A stretch of 64,000 bases of DNA from Leptobacterium flavescens (GTDB taxonomy: Bacteria > Bacteroidota > Bacteroidia > Flavobacteriales > Flavobacteriaceae). The notes under the pieces are model-generated. The model was not told the DNA's origin, searched no databases, and was given only the letters and a program-made list of their open reading frames with translations. The position numbers and the translations under genes were made by a program. The stretch is taken from positions 62,001-126,000 of the forward strand of contig NZ_JAABOO010000001.1 in NCBI RefSeq assembly GCF_010671605.1. The letters are read 5' to 3'. Numbering within the stretch: the first letter of the stretch is position 1; each line of letters begins with the position of its first letter. Positions 50,091 through 59,214 of the stretch are shown here, piece by piece.

Positions 50091-50801
50091 ATGGGAAGAG
50101 CTTTTGAGTTCAGAAAGGCAAGAAAAATGAAGAGATGGTCTGCCATGGCCAAAACTTTTACTCGCATTGGTAAGGATATCGTAATGGCCGTTAAAGAAGG
50201 TGGCCCGAATCCGGATACTAACTCAAGGCTGAGAGCTGTGATCCAGAACGCGAAATCAGCTAACATGCCCAAAGACAATATAGAACGGGCAATTAAAAAA
50301 GCATCCGATAAAAGCACGGGCGACTTTAAAGAGGTACTCTTTGAAGGCTATGCTCCTCACGGTATCGCTATCCTTGTAGAAACTGCTACCGATAACAACA
50401 ACAGAACGGTCGCTAATATCAGGAGTTATTTCAACAAATGTAACGGAAGCCTCGGAACCAGTGGTTCTGTAGAATTTATGTTCGATCACAGTTGTAATTT
50501 CAGGATCAACCCGGATGGCATAGATCCCGAAGAACTGGAACTGGAGTTCATCGATTTCGGAGTGGAAGAAGTCTTTGTTGATGATGATGGTATTCTATTA
50601 TATGCGCCGTTTAACAGCTTTGGGGCCATTCAGAAGGAATTGGAAGGAAGGAGTATCGAGATCCTGTCCTCCGGTTTTGAAAGGATCCCTCAGGTTACCA
50701 AACCCCTGGGTGAAGATCAGGTTGCAGATGTGGAAAAACTACTCGAAATGATCGAGGAAGATGATGATGTACAGAACGTGTACCACACCATGAAGGAATA
50801 A
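50091..50801 (+). CDS. YebC/PmpR family protein
   Basis: The 236-residue protein has the family start MGRAFEFRKARKMKRW and the blocks FTRIGKDI, GGPNPDTNSRLR and NMPKDNIERAIKKA. YebC/TACO1 proteins were called DNA-binding regulators and are now also tied to translation of proline-rich stretches, so the usual regulator label may mislead. The C-terminus is highly acidic (EEDDDVQN). Monocistronic by spacing. Confidence 0.95.
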   Translation: MGRAFEFRKARKMKRWSAMAKTFTRIGKDIVMAVKEGGPNPDTNSRLRAVIQNAKSANMPKDNIERAIKKASDKSTGDFKEVLFEGYAPHGIAILVETATDNNNRTVANIRSYFNKCNGSLGTSGSVEFMFDHSCNFRINPDGIDPEELELEFIDFGVEEVFVDDDGILLYAPFNSFGAIQKELEGRSIEILSSGFERIPQVTKPLGEDQVADVEKLLEMIEEDDDVQNVYHTMKE

Positions 50802-51065
50802 AGCCGGAGATCTTTATTAAAATACACTTTCGCTTTCGGTTTAACATTCATCGACAGCTTGCTGAGGATATATGTTGATATTCCCTATTCCCGGGCTCCT
50901 GAAAATAATCCGTACATAGTTCTTTTTTCGTATGTAAAACATATTATCTGTTAAAATCGGTCACACTTCGAAAGTATTTTACGGATAGAAAGAAAAAGAC
51001 GATATTAGTAACTATGATCCCCCCAATTAACCTATTTAATTAGAAACCTTATAATTATTAGGTAG

Positions 51066-51869
51066 ATGAAAAAACTATTACTCTTTTTATTACTCCCGGT
51101 AATTAGCTTTTCGCAACAATATACAGATCTCGATACCCTCAGTTTTAAGCACCGTATTTCTTCGGAGAGCGTTGTTTATGAAAGTTCAACCATCTTATCA
51201 AAGCGCCTCGGTACAATAAACAGAAATGCCCTGGTTAGTGTTTTAGGTTACGATGATAAGTTCTGGTTTGTATCTCATCACAGGATCCAGGGGTTTGTTC
51301 ACCTTTCCGAAATAAAGATCCCGGAGAATCTTATACCTTTCTTTGAACGTGAAGAGGAAAAAAAGAAGTTAGCAGCTCTAAAAAAAGAGAGAGAGCGGGA
51401 TTCTCTGAGGCAGGTGGAGCGGCTGGAATACAGAAAAAAATGCTTTTACGAGATCAATGAAGTTAACGGCTTTGATAAAGTTAAAAGAATATATACCAAA
51501 GAAGCTCTCATATCTGACGGGACCGATTCGGAATATACACGGATATCCTGCCAGTTACGAAATAATAACGGGGCCAAAAGCGTCCTTATCTCCCTTAACC
51601 GCGACCTCGGTTGTGCAAGTTCATTAAAGGGTCAGAAGTCCTCCGTCAGGATCACCCTTAAGAACGGAAGTGTTATAAGTTTCTTTCATTACGGGCAGAT
51701 AGAATGCGGGAATTTTAAGATCATCGGACGCCTTACCGGAGCAGAAATGGCAAAGCTGAAAAGGTCTCCTATAAAACAGATCCGGTTTTCCGGAACCCGC
51801 GAAAAGAAGACGGTCAGTTATATTTCCAATCCGACTTTCTTTATGGATAAGATACAGTGTATTCAGTAA
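51066..51869 (+). CDS. Secreted protein with SH3-like segment and coiled coil, unknown function
   Basis: The 267-residue protein has a signal peptide (about 1-17, LLLPVISFSQQ). An SH3-like region (about 45-85; TINRNALVSVLGYDDKFWF) is followed by a charged coiled coil (about 93-128, EREEEKKKLAALKKERERD). The C-terminal domain (130-267) has four cysteines in the CQLRNNNGA, LGCASS, IECGNF and DKIQCIQ contexts. I do not recognise the C-terminal domain. The 264-bp gap upstream shows only a weak AATAAAG/CTTTATT hairpin after yebC. Cell-envelope location is inferred from the signal peptide. Confidence 0.75.
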   Translation: MKKLLLFLLLPVISFSQQYTDLDTLSFKHRISSESVVYESSTILSKRLGTINRNALVSVLGYDDKFWFVSHHRIQGFVHLSEIKIPENLIPFFEREEEKKKLAALKKERERDSLRQVERLEYRKKCFYEINEVNGFDKVKRIYTKEALISDGTDSEYTRISCQLRNNNGAKSVLISLNRDLGCASSLKGQKSSVRITLKNGSVISFFHYGQIECGNFKIIGRLTGAEMAKLKRSPIKQIRFSGTREKKTVSYISNPTFFMDKIQCIQ

Positions 51870-51900
51870 TCAGACAGCAAAGACTTAAGAAGATATAAGT

Positions 51901-51935
51901 AAAGAGCCCTGACAAAATTTGTCGGGGCCCTTTCA
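51901..51935 (+). terminator. Intrinsic terminator
   Basis: AAAGAGCCCTGACAA then TTGTCGGGGCCCTTT form a long stem with one G-U and one mismatch, ending in TTTCATT. It lies 31 bp after the stop codon of the secreted protein gene. Confidence 0.85.
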
Positions 51936-52326
51936 TTCAAATCGATTAAATTATTTGAATCAGCAGAATTTCTTTCTACATATATCTGTCCTATCCCATT
52001 AGGGTAACAAAACAGAATACCGGTATTTTTTCCGGCTTGCTCATTTAGGTTGCTGATTAATTTTCCGGTTAAGGAATGGTAATCCTGAGTTTTTGTAGAA
52101 ATCTATTGATCCACATCTTAAATATAAGAATTTACTTTGAATATTTATACTATTTTAACATTTCTACGGTCTTATTTAATTTACAGCAAAGCGGAATCCC
52201 ACCGGAGGTCAATTTTAATAAAGCTTTTCACCGATCGTTTATCATAAACAGATGGTCCCTCTAAAGAATTTTAACTATCTTGTTAGGAATCCGGGCAATA
52301 TCCCGACTACATTTTAAACAATTGCT
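51936..52326. other. 391-bp spacer without a gene
   Basis: The sequence is AT-rich. A 62-codon open frame at 52076-52264 has no RBS, signal or composition to support it. The variant -7 box TATCTTG (near 52275) could serve the following gene. I see nothing else. Confidence 0.5.
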
Positions 52327-52830
52327 ATGAAAAAATTACTTCTATTACTTGTTCTTTTTATGTCCTTTAATATGCTACAGGCACAGGACATGACCGCTGC
52401 CAGGCTCGGTGATATTATCAGCAGGGTTTCCGATAGTATACAAACAAACGGCAATTCATGGCAATTCCTCTATAAAGACCGTTTAATAATTTGTATTACC
52501 GATGAGAACGCCAACAGAATGCGTATCATTTCACCGATCATAGAGCGCGAAAAACTGGACGAAGAGCTATTGCTGAATTCGCTGGTAGCAAATTTCCATA
52601 CCGCCCTGGATGTAAAGTATGCCATTTCTGATGAGATACTCTGGTCTGTATTTGCGCATCCGCTAAAAGAGTTAACGGAGCATCAGGTAGAAGATGCTAT
52701 TTCTCAGGTGTATTATGCCAATCTTACTTTTGGAGTTACTTTTTCGAGCACCACCCTGACATTTCCCGGGAATACCAGGAAAAAGGAACCTGAGAAACCC
52801 GAGATCAAAAAGAAAAAGATCAAGATCTAG
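52327..52830 (+). CDS. Small secreted protein, YbjN-like?
   Basis: The 167-residue protein has a signal peptide (about 1-19, FNMLQAQ), then an alpha/beta domain with NSWQFLYKDRLIICITDEN and RMRIISPI, and a Lys-rich C-terminal tail (KKEPEKPEIKKKKIKI). The body recalls the YbjN/type III secretion chaperone-like fold seen in proteins of unknown role, but the match is only by eye. It lies next to, and convergent with, the acyltransferase gene (1 bp between stops). Function not assigned. Confidence 0.68.
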   Translation: MKKLLLLLVLFMSFNMLQAQDMTAARLGDIISRVSDSIQTNGNSWQFLYKDRLIICITDENANRMRIISPIIEREKLDEELLLNSLVANFHTALDVKYAISDEILWSVFAHPLKELTEHQVEDAISQVYYANLTFGVTFSSTTLTFPGNTRKKEPEKPEIKKKKIKI

Positions 52831-52831
52831 A

Positions 52832-53368
52832 TCAGGTGTATTCCGGTACTTTTCCGACCGCTCCTTTATAAAAAAGTTTCATATCCTTAATATCGGTATC
52901 GATATCCCCGCTGGGATATACGGGCTGTGAGATCTTTATCTGTTTTTTACCAAAGTCGAAAGCTACCATGATGATAGGGACTTTTGCTTCCTGTGCAATA
53001 TAGTAGAAACCTGTTTTCCACTCCTCTACCTTTTTACGTGTTCCTTCGGGAGCCAGAGCCAGTCTGAATTCTTCTTTCTGATCAAAAATAGCAGCAATGG
53101 CCTGTACCTTGTTCTGCCCGGAAGTCCTGTCAAGGGGAGCTCCTCCCATCCATCGGAAATACCATCCGAACGGAGGTCTGAACAATTCTTTTTTAGCTAC
53201 AAAATTTATTTTCAGGCCCGCAATACTTCTCACAAAAACCCCGACATAAAAATCGTGCCAGCTGGTATGCGGAACCACAATGATCACACATTTCCTGATA
53301 TCCTCAAAGTCCCCGTTAAAGGTCCACCCCATCAATCTGAAAAATATGAATTTGGAAAGTCTTCGCAT
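52832..53368 (-). CDS. Lysophospholipid acyltransferase family protein
   Basis: The 178-residue protein has the acyltransferase motif HTSWHD (His34, Asp39, HxxxxD) and the second motif LAPEGTRKKVEEW near 105. Such enzymes acylate glycerol phosphates or lysolipids at the inner membrane. It is short compared with full PlsC (about 240), but both motifs are present. It is the last gene of a four-gene minus-strand unit; its start shares base 53368 with the stop of the CAT-like gene. Confidence 0.87.
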   Translation of the reverse strand: MRRLSKFIFFRLMGWTFNGDFEDIRKCVIIVVPHTSWHDFYVGVFVRSIAGLKINFVAKKELFRPPFGWYFRWMGGAPLDRTSGQNKVQAIAAIFDQKEEFRLALAPEGTRKKVEEWKTGFYYIAQEAKVPIIMVAFDFGKKQIKISQPVYPSGDIDTDIKDMKLFYKGAVGKVPEYT

Positions 53369-54009
53369 TAGTCGTGTAGTTTAATATCGGTATCGAGTAA
53401 TTGCTGGAAATACTCCAGAAACCTTCCCAGATCATAAGCATCCATTAGTGCATGGTGTACATGAACCGAGACCGGCATCATTCGTTTTCCGTTTTCTTCA
53501 AAAACCTTTCCGAAAGAGATCTTCGGAATAGACTCTTTAAAAGCAAAACTCCTGGCATGAGATAAAGATGTGAATTTTATCCATGGGAGGGCAGAAAAAT
53601 GAATAGTATTATCCATATCCGCAGAAGGTATTAAAGTATCTTCTCCCCTTACCTTCTCTATTTCCTTCTCCGCCTTTTTCCTGAATTTTTTCAGACTGCT
53701 GTTATGATCTATATAGGAAAACCCGAAAGTACCATCCGGTCTGTTTATTGTGGGGGATGCGCTGATACTGTCGTGAACGATCACTTTATCCTCCCTTATC
53801 CTGTATCTGAACGGTTCTATTCCGTTTGCCGCTTTGGTTGCGCAAAACAAGTAGTAAACAAAAAAGGAGATCCCGTATTCCTTACATTCCGTATAGGCCT
53901 TGCTTACATCTACATTGGCCGTGCATCCGAAAAAAGGTTCTTCGAAATCCTTAAAGAACAGGAAATGCTGCTTCCTGTTCCATTTGTCCATATCGAGTTC
54001 TTTATACAC
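53368..54009 (-). CDS. Chloramphenicol acetyltransferase-like protein
   Basis: The 213-residue protein has the CAT fold landmarks: FVYYLFCATKAANGIEPFRYR, FTSLSHARSF and the catalytic region VHVHHALMDAYDLGRF with a His pair at 185-186. The usual CAT motif is HHxxxDG; here Asp is followed by Ala, a change also found in CAT-like proteins that are not resistance enzymes. A link to acetylation of a metabolite or envelope component is more likely than antibiotic resistance, given the kdsB neighbourhood. It overlaps both neighbours by one base. Confidence 0.85.
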   Translation of the reverse strand: MYKELDMDKWNRKQHFLFFKDFEEPFFGCTANVDVSKAYTECKEYGISFFVYYLFCATKAANGIEPFRYRIREDKVIVHDSISASPTINRPDGTFGFSYIDHNSSLKKFRKKAEKEIEKVRGEDTLIPSADMDNTIHFSALPWIKFTSLSHARSFAFKESIPKISFGKVFEENGKRMMPVSVHVHHALMDAYDLGRFLEYFQQLLDTDIKLHD

Positions 54010-54698
54010 TATAAAAAGTTTAATACTTCTTTAATACTGCTAACGGTAGCATATGAATCGTTTTCTTCATGAGGTGCTACCTTTTCATGTGCCCAGGTGG
54101 TGTGAAAAGGAACGTGGATTGCCTGTGCTCCGATATTGACCAGGGGAAGTATATCCGATTTTAAGGAATTTCCGATCATCAAAAATTCCGACACCTCAAT
54201 TTCCAGGTGCTCCAGCAGGTTGGAATAGTTACTTTCCTTTTTATCGCTGAGCACTTCAATATGATGGAAATACCTGGAGAGTCCCGATTTTTCCAGTTTT
54301 CTCTCCTGATCCAGCAGATCTCCTTTAGTAAGAAGGATCAGTCTGTATTTTCCATTCAGTGATTTCAAAACAGTTTCCACATGGTCGAGGAGCTCTACCG
54401 GCTTATCGATCATTTCCTTACCCAGGTTTATGATCTCCATAATAGCCTTATTTGAGATCTGGTGATTGGAAAGTTCCAGCGCACATTCTACCATAGATAA
54501 AACAAAACCTTTAACCCCATAACCGTAGATATCCAGGTTCTGCATTTCCTTTTTAAACAATTCCTGATCTATCTTGTTCTCTGTCTCATAAGCAGATAAC
54601 AATTGTGCAAACTTATGTTCGGTTTCCCTGAAATAGGTTTCATTGACCCACAGTGTGTCATCGGCATCAAAACCTATAACTTTAATATTGCTGTACAT
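54009..54698 (-). CDS. HAD family phosphatase
   Basis: The 229-residue protein has HAD motif I GFDADDTLW (nucleophile Asp11, acid/base Asp13), motif II LLTKGD, the motif III lysine in LEKSGL-HHIEVLSDKKES and motif IV IGNSLKSDILPLV. It resembles the YjjG/pyrimidine nucleotidase-type class I cap group. The substrate is unknown; a phosphosugar or nucleotide in the kdsB-linked unit is plausible. Confidence 0.88.
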   Translation of the reverse strand: MYSNIKVIGFDADDTLWVNETYFRETEHKFAQLLSAYETENKIDQELFKKEMQNLDIYGYGVKGFVLSMVECALELSNHQISNKAIMEIINLGKEMIDKPVELLDHVETVLKSLNGKYRLILLTKGDLLDQERKLEKSGLSRYFHHIEVLSDKKESNYSNLLEHLEIEVSEFLMIGNSLKSDILPLVNIGAQAIHVPFHTTWAHEKVAPHEENDSYATVSSIKEVLNFL

Positions 54699-54699
54699 T

Positions 54700-55428
54700 T
54701 TATTTCAGTTCTTTTTTTGCCTTTTCCAGGTCTTCGGGTGTATCGATCCCGATCCCGGATGCATTTGTTTCTACCATTTTAATCTTCTTCCCGTATTCCA
54801 GGTAACGGATAGCCTCAATCTTTTCGGTAGCTTCCAGCGGTTGCATAGGTAACCTGTGAAAATCCATCAGAGCCTCTTTTCGGAAAGCGTAGATCCCTTT
54901 GTGTTTGTAATATTGAATTGACGCTTCCTTATCTCTTCTGTACGGAATGGGAGAACGGGAAAAATAAAGTGCAAAATTCCTGACATCCACTATCACCTTT
55001 ACGGCATTCGGATTCTCAATCTCCTCCTGATCATTTATAGGGATCATCAGAGAAGCCAGATCGATCTCCTTTGAAGGATCATCCTTAAAAACGTCAATAA
55101 CGTTCTGCAGGCTCTTCCTGTCTATAAAGGGTTCATCTCCCTGCACATTAACAACGATATCCACATCCATATCGGCAACAGCTTCTGCTATACGGTCGCT
55201 CCCGCATTCGTGTTCCTCAATGCTCATTAGTGCCTTTCCTCCGTTCCTGCTTATCTCCTCATAGATAATATCGCTGTCGGTCACCACATAAACTTCATCA
55301 AAAAGACCGGTCTGCACTGCAGCTTCATAAGTCCTTAAAATAACTGTTTTTCCTCCCAGATCCTGCATTAACTTAGCTGGAAAACGGGATGCCGCGTAGC
55401 GGGCGGGGATCATTGAAATAATCTTCAC
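54700..55428 (-). CDS. kdsB: 3-deoxy-manno-octulosonate cytidylyltransferase
   Basis: The 242-residue enzyme makes CMP-Kdo, the activated sugar for lipopolysaccharide core. It has [38 protein letters not shown] and [12 protein letters not shown]. Length is normal. It is the first gene of the minus-strand unit kdsB-HAD-CAT-like-acyltransferase, which ties that unit to envelope building. Confidence 0.96.
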   Translation of the reverse strand: MKIISMIPARYAASRFPAKLMQDLGGKTVILRTYEAAVQTGLFDEVYVVTDSDIIYEEISRNGGKALMSIEEHECGSDRIAEAVADMDVDIVVNVQGDEPFIDRKSLQNVIDVFKDDPSKEIDLASLMIPINDQEEIENPNAVKVIVDVRNFALYFSRSPIPYRRDKEASIQYYKHKGIYAFRKEALMDFHRLPMQPLEATEKIEAIRYLEYGKKIKMVETNASGIGIDTPEDLEKAKKELK

Positions 55429-55537
55429 GTACTAAAAATTTATTGTTTACCGGGTAAGAATCCATCATCAGAACAGGGAGAAGTAAAAACTGTTGTAACG
55501 ATAAAATTCACCACAAAAATACTATTAAAAATGAAAA

Positions 55538-56104
55538 TCACTTTTTCCGGGGTCGCAATCTTCTGTAAAATAAAAAGACAAAAGCCAGGATGATAATTAC
55601 AAAGATCACAGCCAGTACCGGAGCAAAGATCGATGCTGTCGATACGGCTGCTGCAGTTCCGGTTTCCAGAGAAGAAACTACAGGATTAGCCATTCCGGCT
55701 GTTGTGGCAGTAGAAGCCAGTCTGGTGGAGGCCGAAGCTCCTTTAATGGCGGTAGCTGTTCCTCCCCCCGCAATAATGGCAAGCGTCCATGTATAGGCAG
55801 GATTGAGATCGGCGACGGTAGAAGCCATTACAGCAGTACCCGCAATAGTAGCCAGTGGTAAGGCTATACTATCCAGTAAATTATCTACCCAGGGAATATA
55901 GTAGGCAAAGATCTCTACAATTGTGGCAATTCCGAGAATGATCAGAGCCGTAATGCTCCCAATCCATTCCCAGCTGTCATTTAAATGCCAGATATCAAAA
56001 TAGGCTGCCAGGCTCAATGCGAAGAGCGGGAGAAAGATCCTGAAGCCTGCAGATGCAGCAAGGCCAATTCCCAGGAAAATACTAATTATGGTTTCCGAAG
56101 TCAT
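55538..56104 (-). CDS. DUF4126 family membrane protein
   Basis: The 188-residue protein has about five hydrophobic helices, including FLGIGLAASAGFRIFLPLFA, ITALIILGIATIVEIFAYYI and VLAVIFVIIILAFVFLFY, and a glycine/alanine-rich loop GGGTATAIKGASASTR. DUF4126 has no known function. It lies 29 bp after the helicase gene on the same strand. A basic tail (RRLRPRKK) ends the protein. Confidence 0.85.
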   Translation of the reverse strand: MTSETIISIFLGIGLAASAGFRIFLPLFALSLAAYFDIWHLNDSWEWIGSITALIILGIATIVEIFAYYIPWVDNLLDSIALPLATIAGTAVMASTVADLNPAYTWTLAIIAGGGTATAIKGASASTRLASTATTAGMANPVVSSLETGTAAAVSTASIFAPVLAVIFVIIILAFVFLFYRRLRPRKK

Positions 56105-56133
56105 TTTAAATTCTTTGTTTCTAAGATAAGATA

Positions 56134-57561
56134 TTAATTTTCGGCAAAAAAATCATTCTTAAAACCGATCAGATAAAGTTTATTTCTGGCCCGGGTAACC
56201 GCTGTATACAACCATCGGAGGTATTCCTTATCAATTCCATTAGGCGCGTAGGGCTGCTCTACAAAAACGTTGGTCCACTGCCCTCCCTGCGATTTATGAC
56301 AGGTAATGGCATAGGAGAATTTAACCTGCAGGGCATTAAAATATTTATTGTTCTTTACTTTCAGGAACTTCCTGTAATTAGAACTTTCATCCTCATAATC
56401 TTTCATCACTTCCTGATAGAGGCGATTGGAATCTTCATAGGCCAGAGCCGGGGTAGTAGCATCTATGGTATCTAACAATAATACCGTTTCAAAAGCCTTC
56501 TGATTCGGATAATCCACCATCCTTACTTTTACCTCGGCAAAGCGGAAGCCGTACAATTCCTTAATGGCAAAGATCTCCATTACTTCAATAATATCACCAT
56601 TGGCAATAAAACCTGCTTCCGATGTAGCTTTCAGCCAGAAATAGTTATTCCGGACTACCATCAGGTAATCCCCCGTGGCCAGTTCGTTATCGTGAAAAAG
56701 TATCCTGCTGCGTATCTGTTGATTGTACTGATTTGCCCGCTTATTGGATCTGACAATAATGGCAGTTTCTTCTTTTCCGTCGTTGGAATAAGCTTCATCA
56801 ATAGCTTCCTGTATTTCGTGCCCGTCAATAAGCCGGACAATATCTGAAAAGCCGGACAGGTGGAATTTAAAATCGTCCGTATAGCTCGAAAACAATTGCT
56901 CCCTGAGGTTGGTAGCATTAAAGAGGATACCCGAATCTTCTTCCTGCCGTACCACTTCATCCAGCTCTATCAGACTAACCTTCTTATTGTAATTAAGGGA
57001 TAAATTATCTTCATTCAGTGCAGGGCTTACATCGAGATTTACCGGTGGTAACTGAGCCGTATCTCCTATCAGCAGTAATTTACAGTTATGCCCCGAGTAT
57101 ACATATAACATAAGGTCGTCCAGAAGGGAGCCGTTCTCAAAAAGTTTGGAATCGCTCTGGGCATCCGAAATCATGGAAGCTTCATCTACAATAAATATGG
57201 TGTTCTTATACTTATTGGGTTGAAGGACAAAACGCACCCCTCCGTTCTTTTGCTTTCTGGGTACATAAATACTCTTGTGAATGGTGAGGGCCGTACGCCC
57301 CGAATAGTTGGTAATGACCTTGGCGGCCCTTCCCGTCGGGGCCAGTAAAACCGATTTAAGCAGGGTATTCCATAAATTATTTACCAGAGCCCCGATAATA
57401 GTGGTCTTTCCGGTACCTGCATATCCTTTCAGCAAAAAAAGGCGATCCCCGTCCTTATCATATAAAAAAGAAGAAAGCTGCTGCAAAACCATATCCTGTT
57501 TTAAAGTAGGTTCGTGAGGAAATTTATCGCGTAGTAATTTATGGAAAGTTGCTGCGTCCAT
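56134..57561 (-). CDS. RecD-like ATP-dependent helicase
   Basis: The 475-residue protein has Walker A GYAGTGKTT (46-54), Walker B IVDEASM, LIGDTAQLPP (motif III) and a C-terminal UvrD_C_2 region with YAITCHKSQGGQW and LYTAVTRARNKLYLIG. It matches the short RecD2/Pif1-like family found widely in Bacteroidota. It should act as a 5'-3' DNA helicase in repair. The start is about 18 bp downstream of an exact -7 box. Confidence 0.92.
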   Translation of the reverse strand: MDAATFHKLLRDKFPHEPTLKQDMVLQQLSSFLYDKDGDRLFLLKGYAGTGKTTIIGALVNNLWNTLLKSVLLAPTGRAAKVITNYSGRTALTIHKSIYVPRKQKNGGVRFVLQPNKYKNTIFIVDEASMISDAQSDSKLFENGSLLDDLMLYVYSGHNCKLLLIGDTAQLPPVNLDVSPALNEDNLSLNYNKKVSLIELDEVVRQEEDSGILFNATNLREQLFSSYTDDFKFHLSGFSDIVRLIDGHEIQEAIDEAYSNDGKEETAIIVRSNKRANQYNQQIRSRILFHDNELATGDYLMVVRNNYFWLKATSEAGFIANGDIIEVMEIFAIKELYGFRFAEVKVRMVDYPNQKAFETVLLLDTIDATTPALAYEDSNRLYQEVMKDYEDESSNYRKFLKVKNNKYFNALQVKFSYAITCHKSQGGQWTNVFVEQPYAPNGIDKEYLRWLYTAVTRARNKLYLIGFKNDFFAEN

Positions 57562-57578
57562 GAAGTCTTTTTCTTGCT

Positions 57579-57606
57579 CAAAGTTAACAATGTTTTTTAA
57601 GGCAAA
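57579..57606 (-). promoter_or_regulatory. Promoter of the helicase-DUF4126 unit
   Basis: TAACTTTG on the minus strand (57586-57579) is an exact TAnnTTTG box, with TTTG at 57606-57603 (16-bp spacer). It leaves a very short untranslated leader of about 10 nt. Confidence 0.55.
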
Positions 57607-57632
57607 ATACTTTCACGATTAAAAAAAAATTG

Positions 57633-57640
57633 TAGATTTG
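57633..57640 (+). promoter_or_regulatory. -7 box of the membrane protein-DUF3822-rsmD unit
   Basis: TAGATTTG is an exact match, 35 bp before the start at 57675. With the opposite-strand box 46 bp away it makes a divergent promoter pair in a 113-bp gap. Confidence 0.55.
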
Positions 57641-57674
57641 CTATACATCATTAATTAACCATTAATATAAAATA

Positions 57675-58412
57675 ATGTTAACATTAATCCTTACTATTGT
57701 CGCTGTTGCAGTATTGACAATACTTATTGTTTTTGTGGTCGACAAATTCTTACCTCGTAAAGCGAAACCCTTTATCATTTTGCTTTTCTGGGGTCTTTCT
57801 GGTTTGTTCGCATACCAGATCTATCAATCGATCAATTTGCCGATAAAATTTGAAAAAGTTAAAAAGGAGCGATTCGCTGAAGCTATTAAAAAATTAAAAG
57901 ATATCAGAGATGCTCAGGAAGCTTACAGATCTGTTACAGGCGGATTTGCAAATGATTTTGAAAGTCTTGTCAAATTTGTAGACACGGCAGAGTTTGTATT
58001 GACGCAACAAAGAGATTCATCGTATATGGAGTTTAGCCAGGTATATAAGATCGACCAGTTAAAAGAGGTGGTTATCATAGATACTTTAGGTTACAGATCG
58101 GTAAAAGATTCCTTATTCGGAACTTCTGACAGATACAGAACTATGATGGATGTACCTTTTGCTCAAAACAATGAGAAATTTGAATTAAAATCAGATATTC
58201 TTGACAAAAATGGTTATAGAGCAGCGGTTTTCGAAGCTAAAGTGAAGAAAGATATCATTCTTTGGGACCAGCCAAAAGATCTGTTGGCACAGGAAAACGA
58301 GCAGGTATCCGTAGATGAAGTAAATGGAACTGAGATCATCTTAGGATCTCTTACTGATGTGAGTACCAACGGAAACTGGCCTCCACTGTATGACACAAAA
58401 AAGGATAGATAA
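57675..58412 (+). CDS. Conserved membrane protein of unknown function upstream of DUF3822
   Basis: The 245-residue protein has two N-terminal membrane helices (about 2-25, LILTIVAVAVLTILIVFVV, and 33-50, IILLFWGLSGLFAYQIY) and a helical segment with DAQEAYRSVTGGFANDFESL (about 75-100). The rest is a soluble domain. The segment after the helices looks like a pilin/pseudopilin-style assembly helix, but the protein is not a classical pilin. It overlaps the DUF3822 gene by 23 bp and is likely functionally tied to it. Confidence 0.78.
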   Translation: MLTLILTIVAVAVLTILIVFVVDKFLPRKAKPFIILLFWGLSGLFAYQIYQSINLPIKFEKVKKERFAEAIKKLKDIRDAQEAYRSVTGGFANDFESLVKFVDTAEFVLTQQRDSSYMEFSQVYKIDQLKEVVIIDTLGYRSVKDSLFGTSDRYRTMMDVPFAQNNEKFELKSDILDKNGYRAAVFEAKVKKDIILWDQPKDLLAQENEQVSVDEVNGTEIILGSLTDVSTNGNWPPLYDTKKDR

Positions 58413-59214
58413 TATACCTAATTTAAAGAATAAAGAATTGTCCATTCAGGTAAGCTTGAGTGGACTTTCTTTTTGCGTTTTAAACAGATTTGATAACGCT
58501 ATAGAATCTGTCGGGTATTTCGAATTTGAGAACGTAACCAATCCCGAGCAATTGCTCCCGGAGATCGAAAGTCTGTTCGATAATAGCGACCTGTTCCTCA
58601 ATCCCAGAAAAGTAACCGTTTTTTACGTGAACGAACTTTCTGCTTTCGTTCCCGGGTCTCTTTTCAGCGAGGAGAATATGTCCGATTATCTGAAGTTCAA
58701 TGTCAAGATCCTCGAGAACGACTACCTGACACACGATGAGATCAGGAACGGAGATCTTGTAAATGTTTACGTTCCCTATACCAATATCAACAACTTCTTT
58801 TTTGATCTGTTCGGTGAGTTTGAGTTCAAGCACTATTCCACCATTCTGATGGAAACCCTGTTGAACAATTCCCCGAAAACGGAAGAGGCTGTTATGTATG
58901 TCCATACCGAAAAAGAACATTTCGAAATAGTTGTCCTTAAAAACAGAAAGCTTCTCTTTTACAATAGTTTTCAGTATGAAACCAAAGAGGACTTCCTCTA
59001 TTATATCCTCTTTACAGCTGAGCAGTTAGATATGAATCCGGAGAACTTTGAGCTTCGCTTTCTCGGGAATATCAAAGAGGGAGATCCCTGCTATGATATT
59101 GCATATAATTACGTAAGGAATGTATCTGTAGACAGTTCTTTTGCCTCCTATGATCTGCCGGAGGAAAATACGGTAGGTGATCATTCTCTCTTTTTACTTC
59201 AAAATTCATTTTAA
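58390..59214 (+). CDS. DUF3822 family protein
   Basis: The 274-residue protein matches DUF3822 by its layout: LSIQVSLSGLSFCVLN near the start, VTVFYVNELSAFVPGSLF in the middle and an ATPase-like ASKHA fold pattern suggested by repeated beta strands. The family is confined to Bacteroidota and nearly always sits next to rsmD (recalled, not checked). No catalytic motif is evident. It shares its last base with the rsmD start, so the two are translationally coupled. Confidence 0.85.
   Translation: MTQKRIDNIPNLKNKELSIQVSLSGLSFCVLNRFDNAIESVGYFEFENVTNPEQLLPEIESLFDNSDLFLNPRKVTVFYVNELSAFVPGSLFSEENMSDYLKFNVKILENDYLTHDEIRNGDLVNVYVPYTNINNFFFDLFGEFEFKHYSTILMETLLNNSPKTEEAVMYVHTEKEHFEIVVLKNRKLLFYNSFQYETKEDFLYYILFTAEQLDMNPENFELRFLGNIKEGDPCYDIAYNYVRNVSVDSSFASYDLPEENTVGDHSLFLLQNSF

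Noticed and set aside
52076-52264. 62-codon open frame in the spacer before the YbjN-like gene
   Set aside because: AT-rich chance frame with no supporting signal or recognisable protein.
53368-54009. Chloramphenicol resistance gene
   Set aside because: The catalytic motif is altered (HHALMDA instead of HHxxxDG) and it sits in a kdsB unit, not in a mobile resistance context.
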